DNA from: Cyanophora paradoxa
Lineage: Eukaryota; Glaucocystophyceae; Cyanophorales; Cyanophoraceae
NCBI GenBank assembly: GCA_004431415.1
Contig: QPMI01000029.1
Location: forward strand, 62,001-126,000
Reading direction: 5' to 3'
Length of the DNA stretch: 64,000 bases
This document shows positions 1 through 11,143 of this stretch, one piece after another. A program made the translations under genes and the position numbers. The notes under the pieces were generated by a model. That model did not search any database and was not told where the DNA came from. It saw only the letters and a program-made list of their open reading frames with translations. The stretch's first letter is position 1. Each line of letters begins with the position of its first letter.

Positions 1-1430
1 CGAGAGCGTGCTTAAGCTTGGCGCTGATCGGCGGGCGTGCACGTGCACGTGCGCAGCGCCGCGGGGGTGGACTTGCTCGACAGCCTCGTCGGGGACGGGA
101 AGTTTGCGTACGAGGCCACGGGTACGTGAGAATGTTCTTTCAGCTTCTCCCCTTCCTCTGCCTCCCCAAAGCCGATATCTTCTCGTTCTGTCCTCTTTTA
201 TCCTGCATTCGACTCCGCTCCTGTCGAATTGAATCGGGGCCCGGGCCGCAGGCTGCGGCGCGAACGTCTACCTCGTCGACTCGGTGAGCCCCTTGATATC
301 GATCGAGCCCGGCCAGCGCCCCTTTCTGCTCACCCCCCCCCCTTCCCAGGGCATCAACTTCGACCTGTACCCCGCCCAGTTCGGGCGCAGGGCCTCCGTG
401 GTCTTCGACAACGTGCACGGTGCGAGCTCGAGCTCGAGCGCTCCGCGTCCCAGTGGCGGCCCGGCCGCATCGCGTGCTTGACTCGGCCTGTACGTGTGTG
501 CAGCCCAGGGGACCCTCTTTTCAAGAGGGACTGCAACGGGTGGGTCGCCTCCCCCCCCTCCCCCCCTCCCCCCCCCCTCCCCCCTCCCCATCCCGCCCCA
601 TCCCGCCCGGACTGGACCCCTCACTCTTCCCTCCTCCTTTCCTTCCCCCGCATCCGCGTTTTCGCCCTGCGTGCTGAACCGTGTACACGTGCCAGGCCCT
701 GACATGACCCGCGCGCGTATCGAACAGTCCGCGAGCGTTGTGGGGTCGGCCACTTACGGCGCTGCCAAGCTTGCGAAGCGTGCGCCGGCGCCACGGCCCG
801 CTTTAATTTACTCGAAACTAACTCGTGGGAGGGTCCGACGTCGACGGTCATGGCCATGGGTCTGTATGCAGTTTTCGGGGTGCGTAACCGCTGTACATGT
901 GCCACGCATGCGCAGTCACTGTATGAGCGCTCGAGCCCGATATCGATTGCAGGTCAAGGTCTTCGGCTGCTCTTCAGTAGCCCCCGTTTCCGGCATGATC
1001 GCTGGGGCGGATTTCGTCTTGGTGCCTACGCATCGCGCTTTCAGAGCGGATTAAAGATAACGACAACGCGCAATTTATAATTTTTAACTCTAGATCTGTC
1101 GCAGGCCAACGCACAGAAGCCGGCGGTCGCCCTTCTGCCTTCGTCACAGACGCGTCATCGAATTTGGACGCGGCCGTGAACAAGCGCGCGCTTACATATC
1201 CTGCTGTTGTCTCGCGATCGGCGTCTGATCGAAGGCGCTACGAATACCGTCCGGTCCGTGGCCGCCGCAGACTCACTGACGCCGGCATCGTAGTCGTCAC
1301 CGGCGCCGGAAACAATCGGGGCGGCGATAGCTGCAGGTTTTCCCCCGCGCGTGTTCCCTCGGTGCGTGCTCTAGAAAACCCGCCGGGTCTAGGCCTCCGG
1401 TACCGGGTTTGGGCATATTTTCCCTCGATC
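1..1430 (+). CDS. Subtilisin-family (S8) protease-like gene, copy A, partial, spliced
   Basis: Exons run in from outside the window. Around 51-117 the protein reads GVDLLDSLVGDGKFAYEATG, which matches the start of the S8 catalytic domain. Around 249-280 comes CGANVYLVDS with the catalytic Asp, at 347-416 GINFDLYPAQFGRR..., near 507-538 GDPLFKRDCNG, near 735-785 VVGSATYGAAKLA, at 955 onward VKVFGCSS with SGMIAGADFVL, then a segment like KPAVALLPFVTDASSNLDAAV. The last recognisable exon (about 1285-1375) reads VVVTGAGNNRGGDSCRFSPARVPS with the oxyanion-hole Asn. Homology to the third copy then stops, so the region that should hold the catalytic Ser is absent. GT-AG introns separate all exons. 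Probably a truncated duplicate. Confidence 0.7.
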
Positions 1431-2983
1431 GTGCACACTGTGACACACACGCGCGATCGACGCGATCGATCGGCGCGGGCGGGGCGCCGCTCGCCCTCGA
1501 AGAGGGAGACGAGAGGAGAGGAGGCCGGGCAAGAGGAGGCCGGGCAAGAGGAATGTTTTTTTGCAAAAGTGGACGTCGCATTGATACACCACGGCACATG
1601 TATCAATGTTCTACGTGACGTGCCCTTCCGACCGGTCAGCTATCTAGCCGAAGGTGCTAGCTAGGTGCCGGCCATGGGTCGCTCAATATGGGAGGTTCGC
1701 CTGAGTGGGGGAGCCATGGTTTTCGGTGATAGCCGTAACCAGACCCGCGCGCCCACCCTTGATCAACTCCTCCATCCCTCATGAGCCCTGGAAGTGAAAT
1801 GTCTCGCAGTCCGCCGCCTCCTTGCCGCCGCTCCGCCACCCCTCCTCCTCCTCACTCTGCCTCCTCCCTCCTCCTCACCTGCGCCCCAGGACCCCGATTA
1901 ATCGGTGTCCCGTTTTGTCGAGGTGAAGAAGGTGGTAGGAGGAAGATATGAGGAAGGAGAGGGAGTGGGCGGAGGCAGCGGTAGGGGGTGGGCAGCGGAT
2001 GCGGGGCAGGGCGGGGAAGGGTGCGGGGATAAAAGAATGGAGAGAGCGTGGGCACTGACAGGCGGCGCAGAGAGTTGGGAGTGCGGAGGCGAGGCGGGCC
2101 GCGAGGGGTCTGGAGGGGTCAACCGGGTTAGGGGGGGGGGCCGTGGTCCGAGGGGTGGCCGAAGCCGTGGTGTCGGTAGTCGAAGGTGTAGGCTAATCAT
2201 AAGATCGCCCGTCGTGTTCGACGTAAGCTTGTTATTCTGTCTTAGCCACGTCGTCTAGCAGCTAGGGAATCAGAATTCGAAGCGCCTGAATCGTATTGGT
2301 GGCGACATCAATATAGCCATACCAGTGTCGCGGGCGAAATCTTAGGTGGATGCCTAGCGTTGTTGCGAAAAACGGCCCCTGGCTTTCTCCCGCGGAGTCC
2401 GCTTTGCGGCCTTAGCCGGCCATGCGGCCCTTCAAACCTTTGAAGAGGTTCCGGATCCGGAGCTCCGAGTGCGGAATAAATGTCATGCTGGCGCAGCGTC
2501 TTTAACAATAAGCGTTTATAATAAGCGGGCCGGGAGACTCAAACAGTTGATCCGCGTTTTTGGCGTATATTAAAGCTTTCTCCTTACCAAACTTTGAAAA
2601 GCTTGCTGGTCGCCTGATATACGTCGACGTCGACGCTGACGGCAGATCTCGACGTCGACGGCAGCCCTTGCAATTGCACCACAAAAATATCAATGCAACA
2701 CAAAATCTCTAAAGAATCAGCACAAAAGAATTAGCAAATCGAAATCTGAGCCGTCCTAGGTATGATATCATCCTCTAGCTTCTCCGTCGAAGCCTTTCCT
2801 TCAGCTCCACTCCGGATTCTCCACAAAAGTTTCGAAGAAGAAGCAACACACAAAAGAAGACCTAATTATAAAGAATCAGAGCCACTGAGCGGCCTGGGTC
2901 TGATCTCAAGAGCTGGCTAAACCTACCGTTGTACTATAGCTAGCTATATTACTGCATGCGCTTGTAAATTTAAAGCTGGCCCA
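1431..2983. other. Intergenic, purine-rich, no supported gene
   Basis: The stretch holds short GC-rich tandem words (near 1500-1550), a G/A-rich tract at about 1920-2150 and the dispersed 5'-region repeat at about 2166-2500. Its long reading frames are composition artefacts with no domain signal. From about 2510 to 2980 the DNA is AT-richer and lies downstream of the truncated GTPase gene. Confidence 0.5.
2166..2500 (+). repeat. Dispersed 5'-region repeat, copy 1
   Basis: Shares the words GGCTAATCATAAGATCGCCC, GGGAATCAGAATTCGAAGCG and a GTATTGGTGGCGACATCAAT segment with 5676-6350, 10315-10650 and (in part) 16130-16840. Copies 2 and 4 lie just upstream of subtilase first exons, so this looks like a duplicated promoter or 5' flank, here stranded without its gene. 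Confidence 0.65.
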
Positions 2984-4954
2984 TTGAATTCACCAATAAA
3001 AGCCCCGAAGCCGCCAAAACCCCGAACCTCCGAAACCTGGGCCCGCAAAGCCTCCGAAAGGCGGGTACATCGGCATTCCAAATTGTACCGATGCTGGGTT
3101 GACGTACTGGGGGTTACCACTGCTGTTAATATAATAGTGACCGCCTTGAGGCCCACATGAATATCATGCCGTGGTATGTCGGTTGTGCAAATGCTGCTGC
3201 GTTTACGCTGGCCATTTGTTGCGCCATTTGTATGGCAATGGCCGCCGCCGCAGCTGTTGAGGTCCTTTCGCGCTCGTACTCATCCCGCTGCAGCTTTTCA
3301 TTCAGCTCCCGCTCCTCCCTAGCCTGCTTCTGCTTCAGCTCCTGCTCCGCCCTCATGTTTCGCTCCAGTTCTTCCTTCTCCTCGCGCAACTTCTTCTCCA
3401 GCTCCTCCTGCTTCCTTTGCTCCTCCGCCTTCCGCGCAATGGCTTCGGCCTCCGCCGCCGCGCCTCGATGCCTTCCCGCCTGACATCTTCGTACTCCCTT
3501 CCGAGGTCCTCTGCGGGGGCCAGGCGAGCCGGCCCCTGCATGACCTCCTCCCGCCACAGCCCGTCGACGTCCGCCGAAGGCTGAAGTACGAGGCGCCGCC
3601 GGATCTCTGAGGCTGCAAGGAGCAGCGCCTGCTGGGCCTTGGCTGCGCTGTTTGACAGCAGCCGTTGAAGGGCGTCCTGCTGAGCCAGCGCCGCCTCCGT
3701 CTTGCACGAGACGCCGAACTCGATTAGACCAGGCACGCCAGGTGGCGCCTCGAAAGCGCGTGGCGCGGCCGCTGCAGCTGACTCCAGAATATCGCCGAGC
3801 TCCCTTGGTGCCAGCGGCAGCTTTTCCATGGCGTCGATTTCCGCATCAGAAATCGCTTTGCGAACCGCAGCTGGAAGCGATCGTACGCATCAGGCTGCAG
3901 CTGGAAGTTCGACGGCAGAGAAAGACATGTGCACGTGCACACCGAGAGTGTTGTTCATGCGGTTGCGCCAGGAAACAATCTCCCTCTCGTTGGCCTTCAA
4001 CAAAGCGTGGAGAGCAGTCTGAAGGAGGGGCTGCACAATCGCGTTGGAGAGTTTAATGCATATGCAAAGGGGCATTTACACCGTTAAATGAATAAAATGC
4101 GATATCTTAGTCCGAGGCACCGTAGCGCTAGCACACACCTTAACCAGGACGGGCCATGGAAGAGCTTCCCGCACCGCGCGCCGATTTTCACAGGGCACGG
4201 AGACCAGCGCCTCGAGGGCCGCAAAGGACGCTATCCCTGCGCTGCCTTCGAGACCGATTCGGGCGATGCCGGAAGCAGAACTTCGATCTTCTCCTTCCCG
4301 ACGCGAATAATGTGCACGCGATTGTGCACGTCGCCATCGCTGATCGGGGTCTCCCGATTGCCGATCGCGTTGACGAGCGACGCCGATGCAGCTCGAACAA
4401 GCTCGGTGGCATGGCGCTGGACCGAATCCGCTGCCACTTGCAGCCGCTGCACCGCAGCAGCCACCTCCTTCTCAACGAAGACCGTGCACCGTTCCTTCAG
4501 CTCGTCCTCAAAACTGGATTAATTATATATATAATTTTAGTTTCAATTTGGCCGATTAAAATTTAGAAATGCGGGCATATGACGGAGATACCATGTGCAT
4601 GATTCGATGCGATCGATGAGCCACGGCCAAAGCTCATTCAGAAGAGCGTTTCGCGCAGCATCGCACCGCTTCTCCGCTTCTGCGGCCATCGCGGCTGCCG
4701 ACAGAAGACGGCCAGCGGGCAGTGGGAGCAGGTGCGTCGCGGCAACATCGTCGACACAGCGATGCGCGCTCGCCTGCTTCGCCACCTCCAGCGCGCTCAG
4801 CAAGGGCATTCCAGGGGCGGCCTGGTCGAACGAATGCAAATTAAATCAACGATCAACGATAAACGGATTAATAAATAAATGCGAACCGCGAGCTGCGCGA
4901 CTATCTCGGCGACGAGGGGCCCGCTGCAGCGGGCCGCGGGGAGGCCGGGCGTAG
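2984..4954 (-). pseudogene. GBP-like GTPase, copy A, G domain missing
   Basis: The minus strand matches the middle and C-terminal helical exons of the gene at 11144-14465. These include the coiled-coil segment rich in E/K/R (about 3290-3470) and the Gly-Phe-rich tail (about 2984-3060). The match ends at 4954, before the exons that carry the P-loop and RD motif, so the copy cannot make a GTPase. The coiled-coil exon is also broken by a missing C near 3450, which is probably a consensus error because copy B has the extra base. It could be a partial duplication or a misassembled duplicate. Confidence 0.7.
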
Positions 4955-5675
4955 AGGAGGACGTCGCGCCCCGGGAACCATCCCGGGGGCTCCCTGGGAC
5001 CATCGAGGGCGAGGGCGAGAGCGGCGCCGGCGCCAGCGATGGCGATCGCGAGCCAAGTCGCGTGCCCGAAGCGGAACACGCGTAGAATCCAGATCCAGTC
5101 CGCCCGCGGCGCCGCCTAACTGGTCATTACTAGTTATGGCATGCGCATCCTCTCCGGCACTCGTGCCGCTAGAGCTCTTTCATTTCGGCTTTATAGTTAA
5201 TTTGCGCGCCCTGTTTCCGTGTTTCCACTCCAATTGCTTTCTTGGTTCAGTATTGACATCGGACTCCGGGATCCGGAGCGGCTCGCGATCGATATCTATA
5301 TATACTACGATATATAGCCTGCAGCTGCTGACATGTATATGTACAGGCATGATCATGACGACTTTTGATATTAGCTTTTCGACGCCAACCCGTCCAGCGG
5401 TAGTTAACTTGCAGAATAGTAGCGAAAGTACTCAGTGTGTGACTGTACGTGCATTAGTGTTTCTGTTGATGGCCATTGTATAATTTTTGCATTTCTTCAT
5501 TCATTTTCTTTCCATTCTAGGTCGATGTACCGTACCGGACTAATTCTATCTATCTATATATAGCACGACACTTTCAGTTACCTAAGTGCGTGTAGGAGAC
5601 CATTATAATTAGGTTATGGCCAGCAAACTCGCAGCTCGCAGCCGCGCAGAGCCCCACGAATCGCAAAGCCCATCT
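4955..5675. other. Intergenic, no supported gene
   Basis: This is unique sequence directly after the duplication breakpoint. A short hydrophobic frame on the minus strand (about 4990-5080) has no recognisable family. From about 5280 the DNA is AT-rich with TATA-type words. I see no RNA gene. Confidence 0.4.
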
Positions 5676-6350
5676 GTCGATAGTCGAGAGTGTAGGCTAA
5701 TATTAATCATAAGATCGCCCGTGGGGGAAGCTCGAAGGCCCCAGTCTTGTTATTAATTAGAATAGCCTAGCCACGTTGCCACGTAGCCTAGCGCCTGAAT
5801 TAGAATCAGAATTCGAAGCCTGTCTCTCTGGTGGGGAATCAGAATTCGAAGCGCTCGAATCGTATTGGTGACGACATCAATATAACCATACCAGTACTAG
5901 TGTCGCGGGCCGGGCGAAATATTAATCTTGGGCGCCGGCGGCTGCCCAGCGTTGTTGCGGAAAACGGCCCTGGGCTTAAGCGCTATCCCTCCCGGAGTCA
6001 GCTGGCCTCCCGCTTTCGCTTTCCCTGGGCCTCATGATCATGATCAGCTGGCCACAGTGGCCAGGACCTGGCCTGCAGGCTGCAGCCTGCAGCTGGCATG
6101 GCCGGCCTCGGCCGGCGCGGCCATGCGGTCCATGCGGCCCTTCAAAACTTGAATCGAAGGGGGACCGGATCGCAATCGGAACAATCCGAGTGCTCCGAGT
6201 GCGGAACAATCTGTGCGCTTTGATTCGCCGCTTTTCGGATCCTCAAAACCGGAGCTCCGAGTGCGGAACAATCTGTGCGCTTTGATTCGCCGCTTTTCGG
6301 ATCCTCACGTTCAAGTTCGGTAGCTTCTCCGCGAAAACAAGTCCTGATCA
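5676..6350 (+). repeat. Dispersed 5'-region repeat, copy 2 (upstream of subtilase B)
   Basis: Shares the core words of the repeat at 2166-2500. Inside it a unit around 6195-6240 is repeated almost exactly at 6255-6300, ending in TTTTCGGATCCTCA. It lies 260 bases before the start codon at 6614, so it probably carries the promoter of that gene. Confidence 0.6.
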
Positions 6351-6613
6351 TGAATTGAAAGCTTGACGTTTCGAACCTCCGAATCGTTCAAAGGTTTGAT
6401 TTGGAGTGAATTTTTTGCTTTTTGGATAACTTTCACGTACCCCAGGTCCCCACTGCTGTTTGTTCGGAAGCCAGCCTGGGCGCCCAGGCGGCACAGCTAA
6501 CTGCAGTCTGCAGCGCGAGAGCACCCGCGAAAGCGAACTAATACTATGAAACTCGGCCGTGCGCCCCCAGCGCACGGCGCAGGCCCGGCCGCGGGCGACG
6601 GAGGCCGTTGAAA

Positions 6614-9530
6614 ATGCAGATGGCGCCCATGCGCATGCATATGCTGGCGTGCACAGCGATTCTGCTGCTGGTGCGGGCGTCGTCCGTGTCGGCGCGCGAA
6701 GTCCCGAGTGATCCGGCTGCTACGTATACGCGTACGTATACCGAAGTCGCGCGGCCGGCGCCGCGGGCCGTGCCCGCCGGCCCCCCGGCGTTCGCTACGC
6801 TGTCGAACGTGACAGAGGGCCGCTACATCGTCGTACGTGCCGCCTCGCGCTTAGCTGCAGCCCCGGATCTCCCGGAGTCCGGCGCCGGCGCCCGCGTCCT
6901 CTACAGCTAGCGCGCTGCAGCTGCAGCTGCAGCTATAGCTATAGCTGTCCAATTAATCGATCCACCCACGCGGAATTGCAAGCTCGATGAACTGACGCCA
7001 GGGGCCGCCGGGCGCCCCCGCCCGGCGCGCAGCGTTTCAAGGAAGGCGCGGCTCGCCTCGCCGCGGGCCGCCGCCTCCGCCTCCGCGCCGCCGGCGCCAG
7101 CCCCAGCTTCCACGAGGCGGCCCACGTGCTGATCGGGCGGCTGCGGGAGCGCCTGCAGCGCGCGGCCCGGCGCCAGGTCCGTCGCGCGCATTGAGAGTTC
7201 CGCCGGGTCCGACGGTCCGTCCGTCCGTTCTGGCAGCTCCTCCGCCACATGGAGAGCGTCCTCGCCGTGGACCACGTCTACCACGGCGTCTTCCCGGGCT
7301 TCGTAGGCCGTAGGCCGTATCCCCCCCAATTCCCCTCTTTCTTTCTCCTCTCTTTCAAGTTTAACATACCCACGCCCTCCGGATTCCCCTCCCCCCTCCT
7401 CCCCCCCCCGGCCCCCCTCAGCCTCCCCCCCTCCCCAACCCCCTTCAACCCCGCCCCCCCTCCCCCCCCGGCGGCTGTTCCCCCTTTGGAGACCTGCCTA
7501 GCCCTCGGCAGCTGCTGCCCTCCGCCCTCGTCCCTTTCGTCTCTGCCCTCTCTCGTCCTCCTCTCGTCCCTTCCCCGCTCCCCGCCAACCCGCCCACCAC
7601 CTACCCGCCCAACCCTTACCCACCCCCTCCTTCTACCCCTCCTCCCTCTCCGCCTCCCCTATCTTCTTTAGCGTTTCTTCCTTTCTATCGCGGCCCATCG
7701 AAGCGCCCCCCCCCCCCCTCGCGCCCCCCCCCCGGCCCCCCTTCCCTCCCCGCCCCGCCCCCGCCCCCCCCCCCCCCCCACCCACCCTCCCCCTCTCCAC
7801 TTCCCCTCTCAACGCACCCGCCGCAGAATGTCGGCGGCAGCCGCGGCGCTGGCGCGGGGCGACCCGGCAGTGGAGACGATCGAGGCAGACGGGGTGGCAC
7901 ATCTCACCGGGTTCACCACCCAGACCAGCGGTCCGCGCTCGCGCTCGCGAATTCGAATTGCGAAGGGCCCGCCGCCCCCCTATATATAGCTACAGCAGGG
8001 AGTACTGCGGCGAGGCTAGCGCTAGACCTTAGCATCTAAACTTCAATTTAACCTTGAGGATCTACAAGCTTAAGAAAGCCCTAGATTTAGAGCCGCGGGG
8101 CCGGGCTTCTAGCTGGACCGTCGACGTCTGCAGACGAGAGCGTGCTTAAGCTTGGCGCTGATCGGCGGGCGTGCACGTGCACGTGCGCAGCGCCGCGGGG
8201 GGTGGACTTGCTCGACAGCCTCGTCGGGGACGGGAAGTTTGCGTACGAGGCCACGGGTACGTGAGAATGTTCTTTCAGCTTCTCCCCCTTCCTCTGCCTC
8301 CCCAAAGCCGATATCTTCTCGTTCTGTCCTCTTTTATCCTGCATTCGACTCCGCTCCTGTCGAATTGAATCCGGGGCCCGGGCCGCAGGCTGCGGCGCGA
8401 ACGTCTACCTCGTCGACTCGGTGAGCCCCTTGATATCGATCGAGCCCGGCCAGCGCCCCTTTCTGCTCACCCCCCCCCCTTCCCAGGGCATCAACTTCGA
8501 CCTGTACCCCGCCCAGTTCGGGCGCAGGGCCTCCGTGGTCTTCGACAACGTGCACGGTGCGAGCTCGAGCTCGAGCGCTCCGCGTCCCAGTGGCGGCCCG
8601 GCCGCATCGCGTGCTTGACTCGGCCCTGTACGTGTGTGCAGCCCAGGGGGACCCTCTTTTCAAGAGGGACTGCAACGGGTGGGTCGCCTCCCCCCCCTCC
8701 CCCCCCTCCCCCCCCCCCCCCCCCCCTCCCCATCCCGCCCCCATCCCGCCCCGGACTGGACCCCTCACTCTTCCCTCCTCCTTTCCTTCCCCCGCATCCG
8801 CGTTGTCGCCCTGCGTGCTGAACCGTGTACACGTGCCAGGCCCTGACATGACCCGCGCGCGTATCGAACAGTCCACGAGCGTTGTGGGGTCGGCCACTTA
8901 CGGCGCTGCCAAGCTTGCGAAGCGTGCGCCGGCGCCACGGCCCGCTTTAATTTACTCGAAACTAACTCGTGGGAGGGTCCGACGTCGACGGTCATGGCCA
9001 TGGGTCTGTATGCAGTTTTCGGGGTGCGTAACCGCTGTACATGTGCCACGCATGCGCAGTCACTGTATGAGCGCTCGAGCCCGATATCGATTGCAGGTCA
9101 AGGTCTTCGGCTGCTCTTCAGTAGCCCCCGTTTCCGGCATGATCGCTGGGGCGGATTTCGTCTTGGTGCCTACGCATCGCGCTTTCAGAGCGGATTAAAG
9201 ATAAACGACAACGCGCAATTTATAATTTTTAACTCTAGATCTGTCGCAGGCCAACGCACAGAAGCCGGCGGTCGCCCTTCTGCCCTTCGTCACAGACGCG
9301 TCATCGAATTTGGACGCGGCCGTGAACAAGCGCGCGCTTACATATCCTGCTGTTGTCTCGCGATCGGCGTCTGATCGAAGGCGCTACGAATACCGTCCCG
9401 GTCCGTGGCCGCCGCAGACTCACTGACGCCGGCATCGTAGTCGTCACCGGCGCCGGAAACAATCGGGGCGGCGATAGCTGCAGGTTTTCCCCCGCGCGTG
9501 TTCCCTCGGTGCGTGCTCTAGAGAACCCGC
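6614..9530 (+). CDS. Secreted subtilisin-family (S8) gene, copy B, 3'-truncated, spliced
   Basis: Exon 1 (6614-6832) starts with a signal peptide (MLACTAILLLV core) and ends in NVTEGRYIV, the first strand of an inhibitor I9 prodomain. Exons 2-4 (7033-7176, 7237-7302, 7827-7930) complete the prodomain with FHEAAHVLIGRL, VDHVYHGVFPGF and DPAVETIEADGVAHLTGFTTQT. Catalytic-domain exons follow at 8191-8256, 8389-8420 (VYLVDS, catalytic Asp), 8487-8556, 8647-8678 (DCNG), about 8880-8923, and on to about 9520 (GAGNNRGGDSCRFSPARVP). The usual His motif (HGT after DCNG) is not visible, and the half carrying the catalytic Ser is absent. An active protease is unlikely. Confidence 0.7.
7303..7826 (+). 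repeat. Polypyrimidine intron 3 of subtilase B
   Basis: This GT-AG intron is almost entirely C and T on the coding strand, with C runs of 8-15 bases. The paralogous intron at 17655-18471 has the same composition. Such DNA can form G-quadruplex (other strand) or triplex structures and is a hot spot for length errors. Confidence 0.7.
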
Positions 9531-11143
9531 CGGGTCTAGGCCTCCGGTACCGGGTTTGGGCATATTTTCCCTCGATCGTGCACACTGTGACACACACGCG
9601 CGATCGACGCGATCGATCGGCGCGGGCGGGGCGCCGCTCGCCCTCGAAGAGGGAGACGAGAGGAGAGGAGGCCGGGCAAGAGGAGGCCGGGCAAGAGGAA
9701 TGTTTTTTGCAAAAGTGGACGTCGCATTGATACACCACGGCACATGTATCAATGTTCTACGTGACGTGCCCTTCCGACCGGTCAGCTATCTAGCCGAAGG
9801 TGCTAGCTAGGTGCCGGCCATGGGTCGCTCAATATGGGAGGTTCGCCTGAGTGGGGGAGCCATGGTTTTCGGTGATAGCCGTAACCAGACCCGCGCGCCC
9901 ACCCCTTGATCAACTCCTCCATCCCTCATGAGCCCTGGAAGTGAAATGTCTCGCAGTCCGCCGCCCTCCCTTGCCGCCGCTCCGCCACCCCTCCTCCTCC
10001 TCACTCTGCCTCCTCCCTCCTCCTCACCTGCGCCCCAGGACCCCGATTAATCGGTGTCCCGTTTTGTCGAGGTGAAGAAGGTGGTAGGAGGAAGATATGA
10101 GGAAGGAGAGGGAGTGGGCGGAGGCAGCGGTAGGGGGTGGGCAGCGGATGCGGGGCAGGGCGGGGAAGGGTGCGGGGATAAAAGAATGGAGAGAGCGTGG
10201 GCACTGACAGGCGGCGCAGAGAGTTGGGAGTGCGGAGGCGAGGCGGGCCGCGAGGGGTCTGGAGGGGTCAACCGGGTTAGGGGGGGGGGCCGTGGTCCGA
10301 GGGGTGGCCGAAGCCGTGGTGTCGGTAGTCGAAGGTGTAGGCTAATCATAAGATCGCCCGTCGTGTTCGACGTAAGCTTGTTATTCTGTCTTAGCCACGT
10401 CGTCTAGCAGCTAGGGAATCAGAATTCGAAGCGCCTGAATCGTATTGGTGGCGACATCAATATAGCCATACCAGTGTCGCGGGCGAAATCTTAGGTGGAT
10501 GCCTAGCGTTGTTGCGAAAAACGGCCCCTGGCTTTCTCCCGCGGAGTCCGCTTTGCGGCCTTAGCCGGCCATGCGGCCCTTCAAACCTTTGAAGAGGTTC
10601 CGGATCCGGAGCTCCGAGTGCGGAATAAATGTCATGCTGGCGCAGCGTCTTTAACAATAAGCGTTTATAATAAGCGGGCCGGGAGACTCAAAACAGTTGA
10701 TCCGCGTTTTTGGCGTATATTAAAGCTTTCTCCTTACCAAACTTTGAAAAGCTTGCTGGTCGCCTGATATACGTCGACGTCGACGCTGACGGCAGATCTC
10801 GACGTCGACGGCAGCCCCTTGCAATTGCACCACAAAAATATCAATGCAACACAAAATCTCTAAAGAATCAGCACAAAAGAATTAGCAAATCGAAATCTGA
10901 GCCGTCCTAGGTATGATATCATCCTCTAGCTTCTCCCGTCGAAGCCTTTCCTTCAGCTCCCACTCCGGATTCTCCACAAAAGTTTCGAAGAAGAAGCAAC
11001 ACACAAAAGAAGACCTAATTATAAAGAATCAGAGCCACTGAGCGGCCCTGGGTCTGATCTCAAGAGCTGGCTAAACCTACCGTTGTACTATAGCTAGCTA
11101 TATTACTGCATGCGCTTGTAAATTTAAAGCTGGCCCATTGAAT
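9531..11143. other. Intergenic, between convergent genes
   Basis: Duplicate of 1431-2983. It contains a G/A-rich tract (about 10060-10300), the third dispersed 5'-region repeat (about 10315-10650) and AT-richer DNA downstream of the GTPase stop codon. No gene is supported. Confidence 0.5.
10315..10650 (+). repeat. Dispersed 5'-region repeat, copy 3
   Basis: Same sequence as copy 1 at 2166-2500, carried within the large duplication. It is not followed by a subtilase first exon. Confidence 0.65.

Larger units (their letters stand above)
1..4954. repeat. Large segmental duplication, copy A (window starts inside it)
   Basis: This block matches 8145-13115 almost base for base. Nearly all differences are single-base changes in homopolymer length, usually shorter in this copy, for example the G run near 65, the C runs near 230, 1136 and 1254, and the A run near 2545. 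True substitutions are rare (one near 1375). The match stops at 4954/13115, after which the sequences are unrelated. The copy carries the 3' half of a subtilase 5' region and a truncated GTPase gene. It is either a very recent duplication or partly an assembly artefact with weaker polishing in this copy. Confidence 0.9.

Noticed and set aside
1164-1664. 166-codon + strand frame and opposite-strand frames of similar length
   Set aside because: They run across exon-intron borders of the subtilase copy and have no domain signal beyond the short exon segment.
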